DNA of 64,000 nucleotides from the NCBI GenBank assembly GCA_918026815.1, contig CAKJVC010000160.1, positions 124,001-188,000 on the forward strand. Direction: 5' to 3'. The notes beneath the pieces were generated by a model. It was not told the origin of the DNA, ran no database searches, and saw only the letters and a program-made list of their open reading frames with translations. The position numbers were made by a program, and so were the translations under genes. This DNA is from Chalara sp. BL73 (Eukaryota; Ascomycota; Leotiomycetes; Helotiales). Shown here piece after piece: positions 45,883-58,784 of this stretch (position 1 is its first letter; every line of letters starts with the position of its first letter).

Positions 45883-48800
45883 CTAGTATACCTCAAGCAC
45901 ATATCTTAGGTCCTCTTTCAATCTCTCAATCTCCTTTCTGGGGTCCACCTTCTTGTTCGATGCCTTTGCATCACGAGCAATAGCCTCCTGAAGCACCTCG
46001 GTGACATCCGGCACGGGCCACGTAGGACCGCAGAGGTAGAACGCCCCCTCTTCTTTGATGTAAGCCTTGATGATATCTGCGATGGTTTGGCGCATTCTGT
46101 CTTGAATATAGATCTTTTGAGGCTGATCTCTGGAGAAGGCACGGCCAAGAAGAGTGATAACACCAGCATCTTGATAAGCCTCCCATTCCTCGCCGTAGAG
46201 ATACTCTTCACGCTGGTGGCGAGATCCCATATAGAGAAGGATAGAGCCAATCTCTTTCCCTTGCGCTTTTTGCATGGCGCGGTATTGGACGAAGGCACGG
46301 AACGGCGCAAGACCAGTACCGAGTCCTGCCATGATAAGAGGCGCTGTGTCCTTGGCTGGAAGCTTCATGACGGACGCCTTGACACTGGCAGTGACCTTTG
46401 CGCCGATAGGAAGCCTGCTCAAATATCTCGTTGCCTGTCCAAAGCGATCGCGCCCCTTAGGATCTACCCAATTTACAACCACGATCATGAGAGCAACGGT
46501 GGTAGGTCCGACCATTTGACTAGAAGCAATAGAATATTCTCTGCGCTTCATGGGACTAACGATGCGAGCGATGTCATGGAAACTTGGGTGTGCGGATTGG
46601 AATTCAAGTAGAACGTCAGCGAAAGTGATAGTGTCTACCTCAGCGCGACGCTTGAATTCAGTGGCACCTTCAGGACCGCCGAGAGTTAACAATTCCTTCT
46701 TCTCTTTCTCATCCGTTGCAAACTCAGCAAGTGCCTCGTAGAACCTCTTTGGTGGTTTGCCGAAAATGTCGATATTCTGTATCAAGGATTGGAATACAGT
46801 TCGGGTATCCAAGACACTAGGGTCCTCCCGAGATGCAACCTCAACGATCTCATCAGGGTTGAGGCCATAGAATTTGATGAACTCGTTGACCTCATCTACA
46901 TCATTCTCGGCGTGAATTCCAAGAGCTTCTCCAATAGCGTACTTAAGACCAGATTGTCCTAGATCGAATTCAATATGGAAAATATTGCGGTCGTAGGTCA
47001 AAGGTGTCAAGCGTCTATTTTCCTGCACAGTAATCTCATATGTTTTGACAGACACATCTGGTCGCAAAGCAGACTTTGTCCTATATGCTTCCTTAAAGAC
47101 AAGACCCTTTGCAGCAGATCGCCAACTGCGGAGAAGGGATGGGGCTTCAACCTCCTCTTTCTCGAACCCGGTGAAACTACTCGATTTGATTGTAGCAGGA
47201 AGAGTAGGGACTTCGGCATCAACGTCAACTTCGGACCATGACTCTGGGATATCAAAGGGTCGAAGCGCCTTCTCCAAATCTGCCGAAACTTCTGTAAAAA
47301 CTTCTGTATTACCATTGATAGCAACGAGTCTTTGGCTTGAAGTAAGTAGATCTGGCTTCGCAACTTTCAAGAATGAAAGCTCCAGCAGGATCGTTTCAAC
47401 CGCAGGATCTTTCTCGACGGCTGGAGACAGCGTCGGATCAAGAATAAATAACTGAATGTTCCTGAATTTGACATCATTTCGGACGAAGAGTGGTATTTTC
47501 TTCTCTAAATCTTCATCTTTGGTGCCGGGTAATTTGACAATGAGTTTACCCCCAGTCTTGATATTTTGGACAATGCCGACATCCTGTAGCAGCTTGACTT
47601 CGCCAACCACAACAGCATCCGCCTCAGTGACGGGGTAGTATGCCTCGATAGACTTCTTGGAACTGCGGATATCAGTTCGAACGGTTCCACCCTGAACAAA
47701 GTTGTCATGGGTTTGATTGAGCACAACATTGCTGGCGGAGTCACCAGACAACAACTTGCTGATTGCCGCCGGCGCAGACACAGCGGAAGAATTTTCGAGA
47801 TCCCAGAAAGTGTATTGCTCAACTTGCTTGGGGGAAATCAATTCCACTGCCTCGATTTCATCGACAGTCTTGAGGGTCAGAATAGAAGTAATTGAAAGAG
47901 GTGTGAAAGTTTGCGACCTAGAATACTTGTGGTCAATAACGGACGGCGAAGTAGCAAACTTGTCAGAGAAAACGGTGGCCGCTAGAACGTCCTCATATAA
48001 ACTTGAGTGGCTGGATGTGTCTGCGACAGCCGTCTCATCCAGGACTTGGCCAAGAACAGTAAGAGTTCGAACAGATGCAGGAAGGGCTTCCAAGAAAGCC
48101 TCCTCGGCGAAAGGTCTGTAGACACGGACATTCAGCACGCCAACCTTTTCGCCGGTCTTCGAGAAGTTTTCTGCGATTGTAACTGCAAGGGAAGCCTCTA
48201 CACTTCCAAATACCACAAGGACTTTCTCCGCAGCACTGTGGCCATGATACTCAAACAACCCATACGCAGTCCCGAGCTCGTTGTTGAAAGCGTCAAGCAG
48301 GCTGGTAGCCTTAGTCTCAGCATCGGCCCTCTTGCTGAGCTTCGAAAGCCTTTGTACAACATTGCTATAGATATTCTTCAATCCCGATTGACTCAAGACG
48401 TCGATAACTCGTGTTGTATCCCTGCCAACGTTTATACCATCGTAAATGTGAACTGTTGGCAGAACTGAAGCCAGTATGGTGGAGAACAGTGCCATATGCT
48501 GAGATTCATATGCAGACGAGCTAGAGACAAGAGCGAGCCCTAGATCCTCTGCCGTGGTCAATGCAGTAGCATAATCTGTAACTAGACCTGAGGAACCTGG
48601 AGCATAATCAACCGCGGCGACATGAGCAACGAAAGGGTTTGCCACCGAGTATAGCAGGGAGAGTTGATCTAAGGAAGAGCGTAGGTTGTGCAAGCTGGAT
48701 GAAGATGCAATCAACGATTGAGGAATGTGTCGTTTCGTGAGATCAAAATCCTTGGAGAAAATGTATCCGAGAGCAATTGATCCGGCCCCGGTACGAGTTT

Positions 48801-49249
48801 GCATGGAAGCAACCTTGGTAGTATAGCCATTGGCATTCTCGGTTTTCAAGGCAGACCAATTCTTCGCAGCAATATCGAGGTCGAATGATTCTGGGGAGTA
48901 TGAAAAGATCTTGTCAGAGAGAGAATATGCGACTTGCTGGACCAGGGTCTGGGCGGTAACATAGGTAGGTCCGCTGATGCTCGCAAAATCAATTGGCTGG
49001 CCAAATGGCAGACTTGAGGACTTCTGAGAGAATTTTCGAAAGGTAGATGAATCCTCGTTGCTATTCCAGATACTATCGAGGACCTCATCACCTGCGGGTT
49101 CCTGTAGCATATCAATTGACAGTTCGTGGTGTCGGCTCAGGGAGTTATAATCAGCCTACCTGGTTTTTCTTTGGTTGTTCAAGGATTCCATCAGCCTTGC
49201 GCTTCCTCGATGGCGATATCGGTGCGTCCAGATCCATTAAACTGCCCAT
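45883..49249 (-). CDS. MET10: Assimilatory sulfite reductase flavoprotein (alpha) component
   Basis: Moves electrons from NADPH through flavin to the sirohaem subunit (Met5), which reduces sulfite to sulfide in the cytosol. Exons 49249-49160 and 49101-45883 encode 1102 aa, matching the family's length. Family order: ISGPTYVTAQTLVQQVAYSL near the N terminus, a pyruvate-ferredoxin-oxidoreductase-like region (to about residue 450), a linker, then the cytochrome P450 reductase-like FAD domain (RRLTPLTYDRNIFHIEF, KRREYSIASSQ). The NADPH-binding region has GLGTGLAPFRAFVQYRAM and a final EDLRYVLEVY. As in yeast Met10, there is no flavodoxin/FMN domain. The first exon adds 30 residues with a basic PSRKRKAD segment; start is ATG 49249. 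Confidence 0.95.
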
Positions 49250-51330
49250 CTTGAAAGATGATAGAGCGCAAAGAAATAGCGATAATAATCACAACAAGAA
49301 CAACAACAGGAAAACCAGAAAAACAAGTCGTGATGACTTGATCTGAATTGCCTTAGAGGACTAGGAAAAAAAAAAACAATGAAGCTTAACAATACAAAAA
49401 ATGGATGTTGATCCAGACCCTGAGCACGCAATTATCCCTGCTCAATTGATATCTTGGCAACCTCGGTCTTTGTTCGGAATCTCCATTTTTCCAACCATCC
49501 AATCTTGGGGGTTATACAAATTAATTTTTTTCCCCCCCCGCATGAACAGCAATTGTGTTTATAATTCGATACTAGCTACCCGGCGGAATCAATTTTTAGA
49601 GTACAAGCTCACGGTTTTGAGAGAATTTCAAGTCTGGGCAGGCAACTTGACACCAGAAGATATGGCCGTTCGGATATAGAATATGACTTGAACTGAAATG
49701 CTCTAAAGGAAAATCATAACAGACCACCTCGTACTGTATGTAACAATGGTTCTATCGTGATCTTGTATATATATGCTTAGGAGTGAACTTGTATGCCCCC
49801 GATTTCCTCATTACACTAGCTCAACTCGCTTAAGCTCCTTTCTCACCTGTCCTGCCTTTTAGTGGATGGGCTATAGATTGTTATGATACCGCAGAATAAG
49901 TGAAGCAATTTGCCCAAGACCTCAGCGATTTAAATATGTATATCAATTGCAGCTCAAAGTTCTTCATTAGGCAGCATGTATCGCTTCGTTCTACCTCAGC
50001 AAAAGTAATAGTGAAGTCAGATATTCACCTAGATATTGGCAGTACTATTACAAAATCCATGTGTTCGATTGGAGTGGCGCATGTTGATAAAAGCCGAGCT
50101 ATCGTTATTTCCAGGCCATAGGAGAAACAGCAACAAAGCCACTGGAGACAAGCGGGATAAGCTCTACTTTACGAATCTCCAACTGTCTGATTGCGAACTT
50201 TGTTCTACCTATGATCACCAGAATATATCACACGTACTGCTACACCAGGCTACCAATTGTGGTAATCTAGGTAGTGGTTGATGGCAACTTTTGTTATGAA
50301 CTAATGGTCTGTTGCCGGATGGAATCTTGCTGTGCTATTTGTTGCCATCACTCATGAAGATGGAGACACTCAGGCTTTACCAAGAGGGGAATATATTAAG
50401 TAAATCTCAAAGAACAGAATATACAATGGCGTATCTGTCATCCTCCTACTTGTGATTTTTACACACACCTACTTGGTCCCCACCTGTTCGCATGAAGCGT
50501 GTTCATACTTCCCGTCCCTTAAACTTGTCAACTCTAGGTCTTTTATATTTGAATGGAAAGTGAGTCAAGAGTGAAGTAGCTTACTACCTTAACTAGCGAT
50601 TATCGCTGCAGGCGTATTCACATTTATATATTCTTCTTAGCCAAAGGGGCTTGCTTGGCTCTCAGGGTGTCAACACCAACCTTAACCATAACGTGCCTTG
50701 TATATCTCTTAAGTTAGGTCAGGCCGCCAAGATGGCATGCAATATGAATGGAACAATAGTATAAACTCCGCTAAGACGTCACTCTCTCATTAACTTATGC
50801 CTAGGACTGCTTGTCCAAATCGCAAATAACTGTCTCCGACGGGTCTAACGAGGGCCTGACGGACGGTCGGAGGAAAGAATGACAAAATCCAAGCCTCGGC
50901 TCGGTTGCACCGTCGCAGTCGCAACCGCAATCGCATTCGGCGGGCTGTTTCGACGGAAATATCATTGCCAAATGAATGCATGCCGAGTATGAGCTCATTC
51001 AAGAGTGTGAATTCGTTGTGTTTCCCTTCTGTGGAGCATCACATCTCAAGAGGTTTTAGTTTGCTGTTGCAAGATGTCGTCAGATTAATAAGCTGCATGT
51101 CGCTTGGCAAGGCGGGTCAGCGTTTACCTTCTGATGTCGAATAACCCTACAGGGTTGTCATGGTACTTCTCTACTGGTCGCCAAATCCGATATAAAAGGA
51201 AGACAGCTCCTCTCCTCCCCTTTACTTGCTCTTTCAAAACCAAAGTTAATTGCGAATCTTCAATCTTCACCCATCGATCGTCTAATCAATCACTATTCAT
51301 AAAGCCCAAACCATAATCCGATTAAGAAAA
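49250..51330. promoter_or_regulatory. Divergent intergenic region of MET10 and FMP52 (2.1 kb)
   Basis: Both start codons face away from this region. It contains poly-A (49365-49378) and T/C tracts (49530-49545) near MET10, typical of nucleosome-poor fungal promoters, and CT-rich sequence at 51210-51330 before FMP52. Short frames only (up to 98 codons). The region 50880-50945 shows a CGCAGTCGCAACCGCAATCG-type simple repeat. No gene is supported. Confidence 0.45.
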
Positions 51331-52139
51331 ATGACTTCCACAGTTGTGGTAGGCTCAACCGGCCTCACAGTATGTATACTCAATTTTTGCCGACTCTTCA
51401 AGTGCAGTCAGCACTAACATTACACCAAGGGTTCCTACATCCTCTCCACGCTCCTCGACCTATCCTCCATCTCCACAGTCCACACATTAGCGCGCCGCGC
51501 CCCGTCGTCCACCTCCCCCAAACTCACACCCCACATCTCCTCTACCACCTCCGACTGGAGCTCCCTCCTCGCATCCATCACGCCGGCTCCCTCAATATTC
51601 TACTCCGCACTCGGGACGACCCGCGCCCAAGCTGGCTCCATCGAGGCCCAGCGGCTCATCGATTATGATTTAAACCTCGAGCTCGCACGAAAGGCCAAGG
51701 AGACGGGAGTCAAGGTGTATGTGCTGATCAGCAGCACCGGCGCAAGCAGCACGAGCAGACTTCCCTATGGGAAGATGAAGGGTGAACTGGAAGAAAGCGT
51801 GAAGGAATTGGGCTTTGAACATACGGTGATTTTGAGGCCGGGGCTGATTGTGGGAGGTAGGGAGGGTGCGAGACCAGTCGAGTTTGTGTTGCGGAAGGTT
51901 GCTGGGCTTGCGGGGACGCTTGCGCATGGGCTAAAGGATTTCTGGGCTCAGGTAAGTTTTTGATCGGGATGCTTTTTGGGGTAAAGATGGATGCTAATGT
52001 GACCTAGGATGCGGACGTCATTGCCAAAGCTGCAGTGAGCGCTGGACTGAAGGCTCTTGAAGGTGGTGCCCCAGGTAAGGTCTGGGAGCTCGGCCAATCT
52101 GATATCGTGAAGCTTGGAAGAACGGAATGGAAGGCATAA
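51331..52139 (+). CDS. FMP52: FMP52-like NAD(P)-binding Rossmann protein, mitochondrial outer membrane
   Basis: Exons 51331-51369, 51430-51951 and 52008-52139 encode 230 aa, the usual FMP52 length. The N terminus has the dinucleotide motif [14 protein letters not shown] (G-x-x-G-x-x-G), with intron 1 cutting between LT and GS. Later family features are [24 protein letters not shown], and [12 protein letters not shown] with the short-chain-dehydrogenase-like Yxxx[17 protein letters not shown] and the C-terminal AKAAVSAGL close the fold. Yeast Fmp52 is associated with the mitochondrial outer membrane and has no established reaction. The gene is convergent with the small downstream gene; stops are about 200 bp apart. 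Confidence 0.93.
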
Positions 52140-52345
52140 GTGAGCCTACAGGCAGCTTATGGAGTTGTACTTTTCACGTAGCGTTGGTTTGTATGGGTGG
52201 TCTTGATTGCATGGCGTTCATCGGAGATCCTATTTACATAGTTTATGATACACTCCTCCAGCGGACTTATTATATTTACCATATACAAATGTATTGTTGT
52301 TTCACAACATTCTATCATCATCCCACTCTCATTCCAACAAAAACT

Positions 52346-52801
52346 TCACCTCCTCCCTGCCTTCTTCGGACTCCCACTCCCACTCTGCTTCCCCCCACCT
52401 TCCTCTTTATCACTCTTCTCTGGCCCGCCCTCCTGAGGATTCCTCTGCTTGCTCACTTCCGTATTTGCGGGGCTGACATCCAACGGGCTCTCGTTTTGCT
52501 GTATCCCAATCGTTAGTCCCATTGCCTAACATCTTCACATAGAACAACATACCTGGCTCCCCTCGCCTTTCTCCTGCTCCGGTCGCGTCTTGCTCGGATC
52601 AAAAGCATCCTGCTGCTTCGCAGCCCCGTCATCCGTCCCGCTCCTCGTATACTCGGTCGCCTCGGTATTGATACTATCTTTATCCTGGGAGTTTGTACGG
52701 GGGAACCGAGCTCGTGCCATGGTGATGAATGTTCTGGTTTGGAAGGCTGGGGCGGAGAGGCGTTGGCGAGTTGCCAGGCGAAGGAGGGATTGTGGTTTCA
52801 T
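52346..52801 (-). CDS. Small, possibly mitochondrial protein, disordered tail
   Basis: Exons 52801-52553 and 52498-52346 encode 133 aa; the 54-nt intron has donor GTATGT, a CTAAC branch and a TACAG acceptor. The N terminus MKPQSLLRLATRQRLSAPAF is rich in Arg and Leu without acidic residues, like a mitochondrial presequence. The remainder is hydrophilic, with EATEYTRSGTDDGAAKQQDA and a Gly/Lys/Ser tail. I recognise no domain; similar short proteins are common in ascomycetes, but function is unknown. Confidence 0.72.
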
Positions 52802-53244
52802 GTTTGTAGGACTTTGTTGGTATTTTGAAAGGGTGTTCCTGAGAAGGTAGTCGGGTTGTAATGTTAGTCTAGAATTGGAATTGGAATTGGAGGTAACTTT
52901 AATTCATGACCTGTGGGATGAGTTTCGTTTATACATCTACGTCATGTCCAAAGCTACCCTTGTCATAGCAGCTTGGCCCACTTGTGGACCCCTACAAATC
53001 CCATGCAAAATGGTGGATCACATTCTATGCCGTGTTAATTTAGAAGGCGAAAGAGCAACGAACTTGATGCTTCTCTTTATATTCTCTCTACTGTAACAAT
53101 AAAGTCATCTATAGACTCCCCATATCTACAGACTGGCCATGGAAACAAACCTTCGCCAGAATGGGTATCACCTTCATTAGTCACATCCATTGTCTATCCA
53201 CACAAAGCAAACTCCACAACGCCTAGCTCCTCAATCTGAATGAA
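52802..53244. other. Intergenic between small gene and SNF2 gene
   Basis: These 443 bp contain the promoter of the small gene and the 3' flank of the SNF2 gene. One 73-codon frame has no domain. Nothing else recognised. Confidence 0.5.
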
Positions 53245-56200
53245 TCACCATCGCCTACCATAAACAGGATCCTCTCTTGGAGCTGTACTGGCTGGCCTAC
53301 TAACAAAGGTAGGGCGTTCCCTTGCAACTGACGTCTCTCGGCTCGAGCTCTGGCTGCTGGTTGAGGCTTCTTTTAAAATTTTGGGTTTAGTTGGATTGAA
53401 TTGAGAGGCGGTGCCAACGGGATGAGAGTGCTCTGCGTCCCGTCTGAATAGTTGCAAGATCTCCTTCATTCCAAGCTTGCCCGCACCACCCTTTCCACCT
53501 TCGATGGTCTGCTTCGCAAGCTCCCGCTTCTTTTCCTGAAGTTCCAGTATTCTCTCTTCGACAGATTCCTTAATGGTAATCTTGTATACAATGACGTCAA
53601 TTTTCTGGGTCAAACGGTGAACTCTGTCGATAGCTTGTTCCTCAACAAACTATTACCTTGTTAGTCTTATACTTCGTTGAGTGTCAATAAGAGACTGCTT
53701 ACTGGATTCCAAAAAGGCTCGAGAATAACAACACGCGTGGCTGCAGTGAGATTGAGACCTAAAGATCCACACTTAAGACTGCAAAGCAGAATTCTGCAGT
53801 TCTTGTCATTTCTCAATTTAGACAGACTGGCCTCACGAAGGTCATTCCTCATACTCCCATCATATCGAGTAAACTTAAATCCTTTCTGGCGAAGGAATGG
53901 TTCGATGAGATCCAACATTGAGGTAAACTGGGAGAAGACGATAAATTTGTGATCATCAACTTCCTTGTCGAGGATCTTAACTAGATGTTTAATTTTGGTT
54001 GAAGTGGTAATAGTTGCGAGGTGTGCCTCTTCGTCCGAATCTGATTGAAACTCATCTTCAACTTCAGATCCAGATTCAGATTCAGATGCTGAGCCTGAGA
54101 TCAGATCAGACTCCGATTCCTTCTCAGCATGCTGCGAGCTTTGACTTTGGTCTGGAATGTCCTTGAGATCAGGAAATGTCTCGTCATCGGAATCGACAAG
54201 CCATTCACCGCCCCCCTCAGCATTCTCATCTTCAACTCCACCAGCTTTGCCTAGTCTGGTAGCGCCTCGATGTTTCTCGCTAACAACCCACTCGCCCTCA
54301 TTATCATCCTCATCATCGCTATCTTGGATGATGGCTCGATTGCGTTGCGTGCGAATAGGCTGAGATCCTGATTTCTTCTGATGATAGTGCTTATGCTTGT
54401 TTTTTTTATCCTTCTTTGACCTGTGCGTTTTGGAGACAGCTTCTAAATCAGCTTCGCAATCTAAGCAACGAATAGCTCCTTCTAATACAGCTACCTTCCC
54501 AAGCTCAAGTTGGCAGACCTCACATTTCTTCGTTTCCATTCCAAGATTGCTAAACATATCGGCGATATCGTCAACGTCGTCCTTCACGGGTTTTGCTTTA
54601 GAGCTTGCAGTCTCGGCAGAGAGTGCCTCACTGTCATTTGCAAGCTTGCCTGCAACAAGTTTGGGATGATTGCATGCCTGTCTTAAACGTAAAAGTAGTA
54701 CCAATGCACTTGCATAGTTGACCTTCTGTCCAGTCATCATCGCCTCAATACTTGCATCAGTGCGTTGTTCCAAACGATCATAGAAATGTCGTTCTTCTGC
54801 AGAAAATTCTGCAAATACTTTGACAATCTTGCGCTCTGTGACCTTAAATCCAGTGGTGTTAGTAGAGCCAGTAGCCGAAGGCTTGCCTCCTGGATTCAAA
54901 GCGCCGTCCTTCTTCAGGATATCCTTGGTGCGGCGCTTCATGAAAATCTTCAGATAGTGCCTTAACCGTTTGATAGCAAGATCACCCCGGCCGTTCTTCA
55001 TTGGACGATCGATTTGGTCTTTCCATTCTTTCAAGTCGTCATAAGGAGCAATGCGTAAGAACTTGATGAGACTCTGCAGCTCGTCCAGGTTGTTCTGCAT
55101 AGGTGTTCCAGTCAAGCACCATCGATATTGACTACGCAAAGCATAACAAGCCTGGGTTGCCTTCGCATTGCGATTTTTAATTGTATGGGCTTCATCTAGG
55201 ATGACTCGATACCAGTGGAGACCGAAACATCCAACTTTGACACCGTCTGCGTCGTTTGAAGAGTTGCCAAATTCGGACACCAGGATTTGATAAGTCGTGA
55301 TAACCACATCGTACTTCTTTAGATCCTGGAATCGCTTAGTTCTCTGAGGACCATGGTGAACAATAACTTTTAAAGAATGAGTTTTCTCGACTTTGTCTTT
55401 AATCTCAACCTCCCACTGTCGAATAAGTGCTAGTGGCGCGACAACTAGAGTGCACTTCTCTAATCCAGAAGGTAATTTGCGTTTGGTATAGGCTTCATCG
55501 TCAACTGACGGCTTCGGGTTTGATAGAATCAAGGAAATTGACTGTAATGTTTTGCCAAGTCCCATATCATCCGCCAGAATGCCGCCTTTTGGAACTCGAC
55601 CTTTCTTGCTTGTGCCAAGTTCTCTACCGGTCATCCACTCTAATCCTTCGATTTGATGTGGGAGTAATTTGACCTTGATACCCTCCACTGAACCGTCGTC
55701 TTCATCGTCAGATGTCACATCAAAACTCTCCTCGTCGACTTTCATACTGGCCAGTTTCGATGCAAGAGCATCAGCCACAGCTTCCTGTTGCTTCTTCTTG
55801 CGGGATCGTGTTTTAGGCAAATCTTCTTCATCCTCGATCACGCCTTCTAAGAGAGCTTTTAAATCCTCTTGCGCTTTTGCGGGATCAACAAAAGTATAAG
55901 GATTTACATCGGGGACTGAGCTGTAGTTGTACCTATTGGTGGTGAGATCTATATGGTTGGATACCGAATTTACTGTCTGAAATCCTCCATATGTACCGCT
56001 ACCCAATGAGCTGAACGTTGGTTTTGGTGGTGGCTTATTGATGTAATGCGGAGCCAAAATATGAGGCGCTGGAGCAGCCACGGCAGCTCCAGGTGGAGGA
56101 CTTAGAAGTTGTCAGCTCATAATCTCTTTCAGCGAGCGTGCTACTTACGCATATTTGTCCTCGGGATTGATAGCTTTATCTATAAGGCTTTTAACAGCAT

Positions 56201-56921
56201 CCTTTGCCGCCTGTATATGTGGATGCCTATCGCCATCTCTGTGATGCTCTGGCCGATTCTTGTTTGGGTTGAACAAGTTGGATTCGTTCTGCGTCGTGGG
56301 ACGGCGGAGAGGGGAATGCGGCATGGTTGGGGCTCCGAATTGAGGAACACTCGTTGGGGCAGGCTTAGAAGCATATTCACCTGCATCACCAGTATACTTG
56401 GGCGTTTGGTCGTTAGGTGCTAGAGGTTGTAGAGGGGCCTTTGCAGGCGATCGCTCGTTGACCATTCTGTCACCTTTATGCGCACGCTCTAGCTGCTTAG
56501 GTGCGCCAAAGGCAAACAATGTTGAGTTCTTGGAGTTTGTTGGCGCTTCGGCAGTAAAAGCAAAGTCGAAAGAAGGCGATCTTGATTGCTTAAAGGCGCC
56601 AAAGATAACTGGTATTGGGCTTTGTTTATCTGCAGGCGCAGTTTTGCCAGTAAAATTCAAGTCGGGAGGAGATGAGTGGGGTATAGAGAACAGTGAGCTC
56701 GAGTTGCCTAGTTCACTGAGCGATTGCTTGTCGTTTGAGGGAGGCGTAAGGCAGCCAGACCAAAAGTTTGATGGAACTTGTGTTTTTGGTGTGGGAAGAT
56801 TTGAATCCTGCCTTTTGAAGTTGGGGCCTTGCTTGAATCCAAGAGTATTATATGGTGTGTAAGGGTCTTTATTTCGCATATTGTTAGTAATACATATGTG
56901 AGGAGATGGAGTTGGTGGCAT
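53245..56921 (-). CDS. SNF2-family DNA-dependent ATPase with a four-Cys insert
   Basis: Chromatin or DNA-repair translocase. Exons 56921-56149, 56100-53703 and 53649-53245 encode 1191 aa. Residues 1-330 are disordered (FG/PP-rich, then SRKKKQQE basic patch). SNF2_N starts at LLPHQIEGLEWM (about 403). Walker A is DDMGLGKT (435-442), DEAHTIKN is at about 560 and LTGTPMQN at 587-594. An insert of about 200 residues between the lobes has CEVC...CLDC (about 784-806) followed by acidic and Ser-rich stretches. Helicase_C motifs are IVFSQFTSMLDL, RILLCSLKCGSLGLNLTAA and FWNP-FVEEQAIDRVHR, the last bridged by a 53-nt intron. The Rad16/Uls1-like branch is plausible from DEAHTIKN and the split helicase with a Cys insert, but a full RING is not visible. 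Target unknown. Confidence 0.92.
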
Positions 56922-57362
56922 TTACTTCATGAAATCAAGAACAGTTGAGGCGCTCTGAGAGTATTAGTAGAACTGTCGAAATAGAGTTGGGCGGATTTTC
57001 GAATGGTACAAAACACGAAGCTTGGAAAAGACAACGCGCCTAAACAACATGGCTTGGCATATCGTCATAGCAACCTAGGCTCCAGGTCCGAATCAGGCTC
57101 CACATCCGCGTAAAGTGGTTCTTATCAGAACAGCCTCGGAATAAGGCCGATATATCAATACACACAATTAGTGCATACCCGAACTTTTGGGAAATAATTG
57201 GAAACTTATCATAGACAATCTGAAATCATCGAATAACCTGACTCCATTTTCCGTCTTACGCTCTATTAATGGGTATCTATAAAGCCAGAGCGCCTACTGT
57301 AAATCGCAATGTACGGACAAATATTTTACAGATATCCTCCAGGTGTGCCAATATATAGCAAC
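56922..57362. other. Intergenic between SNF2 and C3HC genes
   Basis: These 441 bp hold the SNF2 promoter and the 3' flank of the C3HC gene. No frame, repeat or RNA gene recognised. A further 5' exon of the SNF2 gene cannot be excluded. Confidence 0.45.
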
Positions 57363-58784
57363 TCAGACACCAGACTTCCTTTTACCCTCCCGACTGGTTC
57401 CTATACTTTTTCTACCTTCCTTGGTATTAAAGAGACTTTTGACCCTCCTTAACCTAGCCCAGCGTTCTTTTTCTTTCTCCTCTCTGATGCTCCGTGCATC
57501 ATCATCCTCGTCATCGTCTCCAAATGGGTTGGACAATTCATCTCTACTACTAACTGGTCGGGGCTTGACAGGGGGTCGATCTTCACTATGCTTAAGATGA
57601 TAATCGTTTTTCAACACCCTCAGCATGATCTCCCACCCCGTTAATGTGGCTGTTGTTGATCTCGAATTTGTACCATTCTGGCTCGCAGCATTCCGCCACG
57701 GACAGTAGATTCGATGTTCATTCACTAGATCCAGGCTATTGAGACTGGCTCCTTCAATCTCTTCTCCAGCCTCATTGACTTTTTTACTCTTGAATAGCCA
57801 TAACCCGAGAACTCTAAAACAAGCATGACAGGATACCGAGCCCAATTGTGCACCAAGCCTCTCGTGTGTATGCCCCTGCCAGCCAAATAACGCCATCTGA
57901 AAGGCTATCTTATTGATCATTGGTGAAGAAGAATGTGCCTCAGGGACATTTGTCGACTTCACCGCGAAGAAATCTGGTGAAAGGTACCCTAAGACAACAT
58001 CCAAATCGAAATCCTGTGGAAGACGTAGGTTAAATATGTATGGCAGAGTGTCTTTTCTAGTGCAAAGTTGGTTGTAGCGAGTTCGTAGCCCTTCCAGAGC
58101 TATTGGTGTACTATTTAAAGGTAGTTTGAAGATTGAATCTACACCCCGTTAAAATCTTCCAAATAGCATGTGGAGAAACGGTTACCATCACAGCCTCTTT
58201 GTCGCCAGAGACAGCCTTCGTCATGAGATGTAACGATCAAGTCAACATATCTCTCCACCAAAGCATCTTCTTGTTGCAAATCAGTTCAGACATATCTTAT
58301 TGCTTGGCAGAGACCTACCAATGTTGTGCGCAATATAAACGGGTTGCTCAACTCCATCCACCTCCTTCTGATTAAGTTTGACTAGAATCTCCACGTTGCA
58401 TAGACAACACCGCACCCGCTCAGCTTTCTGGCATACCCAACCCCGTTTCGCCCATTCTACCTCATTCACCTTCACCGGCTTCGCAGTCCAATCTGTGAGA
58501 TTCGAGAACGTCTTCAATCGCTCAAGAAATGCAACGCGGTCCCAGGGAGCATATTTTGGCGTTTCTGTCGGAGCTGTAGCCGTTGTTGAGGCGGACTTCT
58601 TATGACCCAACGCTCCCTCCTGTGCTAAGCTAGTCGTCTTTGCGGGCAGCACTCGCCGTTTCTTTACTTGGGAGTCTGCGGTGGTAGGGCGTTCATTGTT
58701 GACATCCTTTGGCAACAGCGAAGAGGATGGTTTGTTGCCAATTCCGTTGAGGAGGGCATTAAATTTCCGTTTTGTCACATTCAT
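57363..58784 (-). CDS. C3HC zinc-finger protein (Rsm1/NIPA-like)
   Basis: Exons 58784-58319, 58269-58186 and 58138-57363 encode 441 aa with matching phases. The zf-C3HC region (about residues 75-190) shows YAPWDRVAFLERLKTFS, WAKRGWVCQ, RVRCCLCNVEILVKL, and across two introns VERYVDLIVTSHDEGCLWRQ with RGC. A second NIPA/Rsm1-type half contains VSCHACFRVLGLWLF, then EHRIYCPWRN and GWEIMLRVL. The C terminus is acidic then basic. Fission yeast Rsm1 acts in mRNA export and human ZC3HC1/NIPA is tied to the nuclear basket and a ubiquitin ligase; which role holds here is not shown. Confidence 0.9.
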
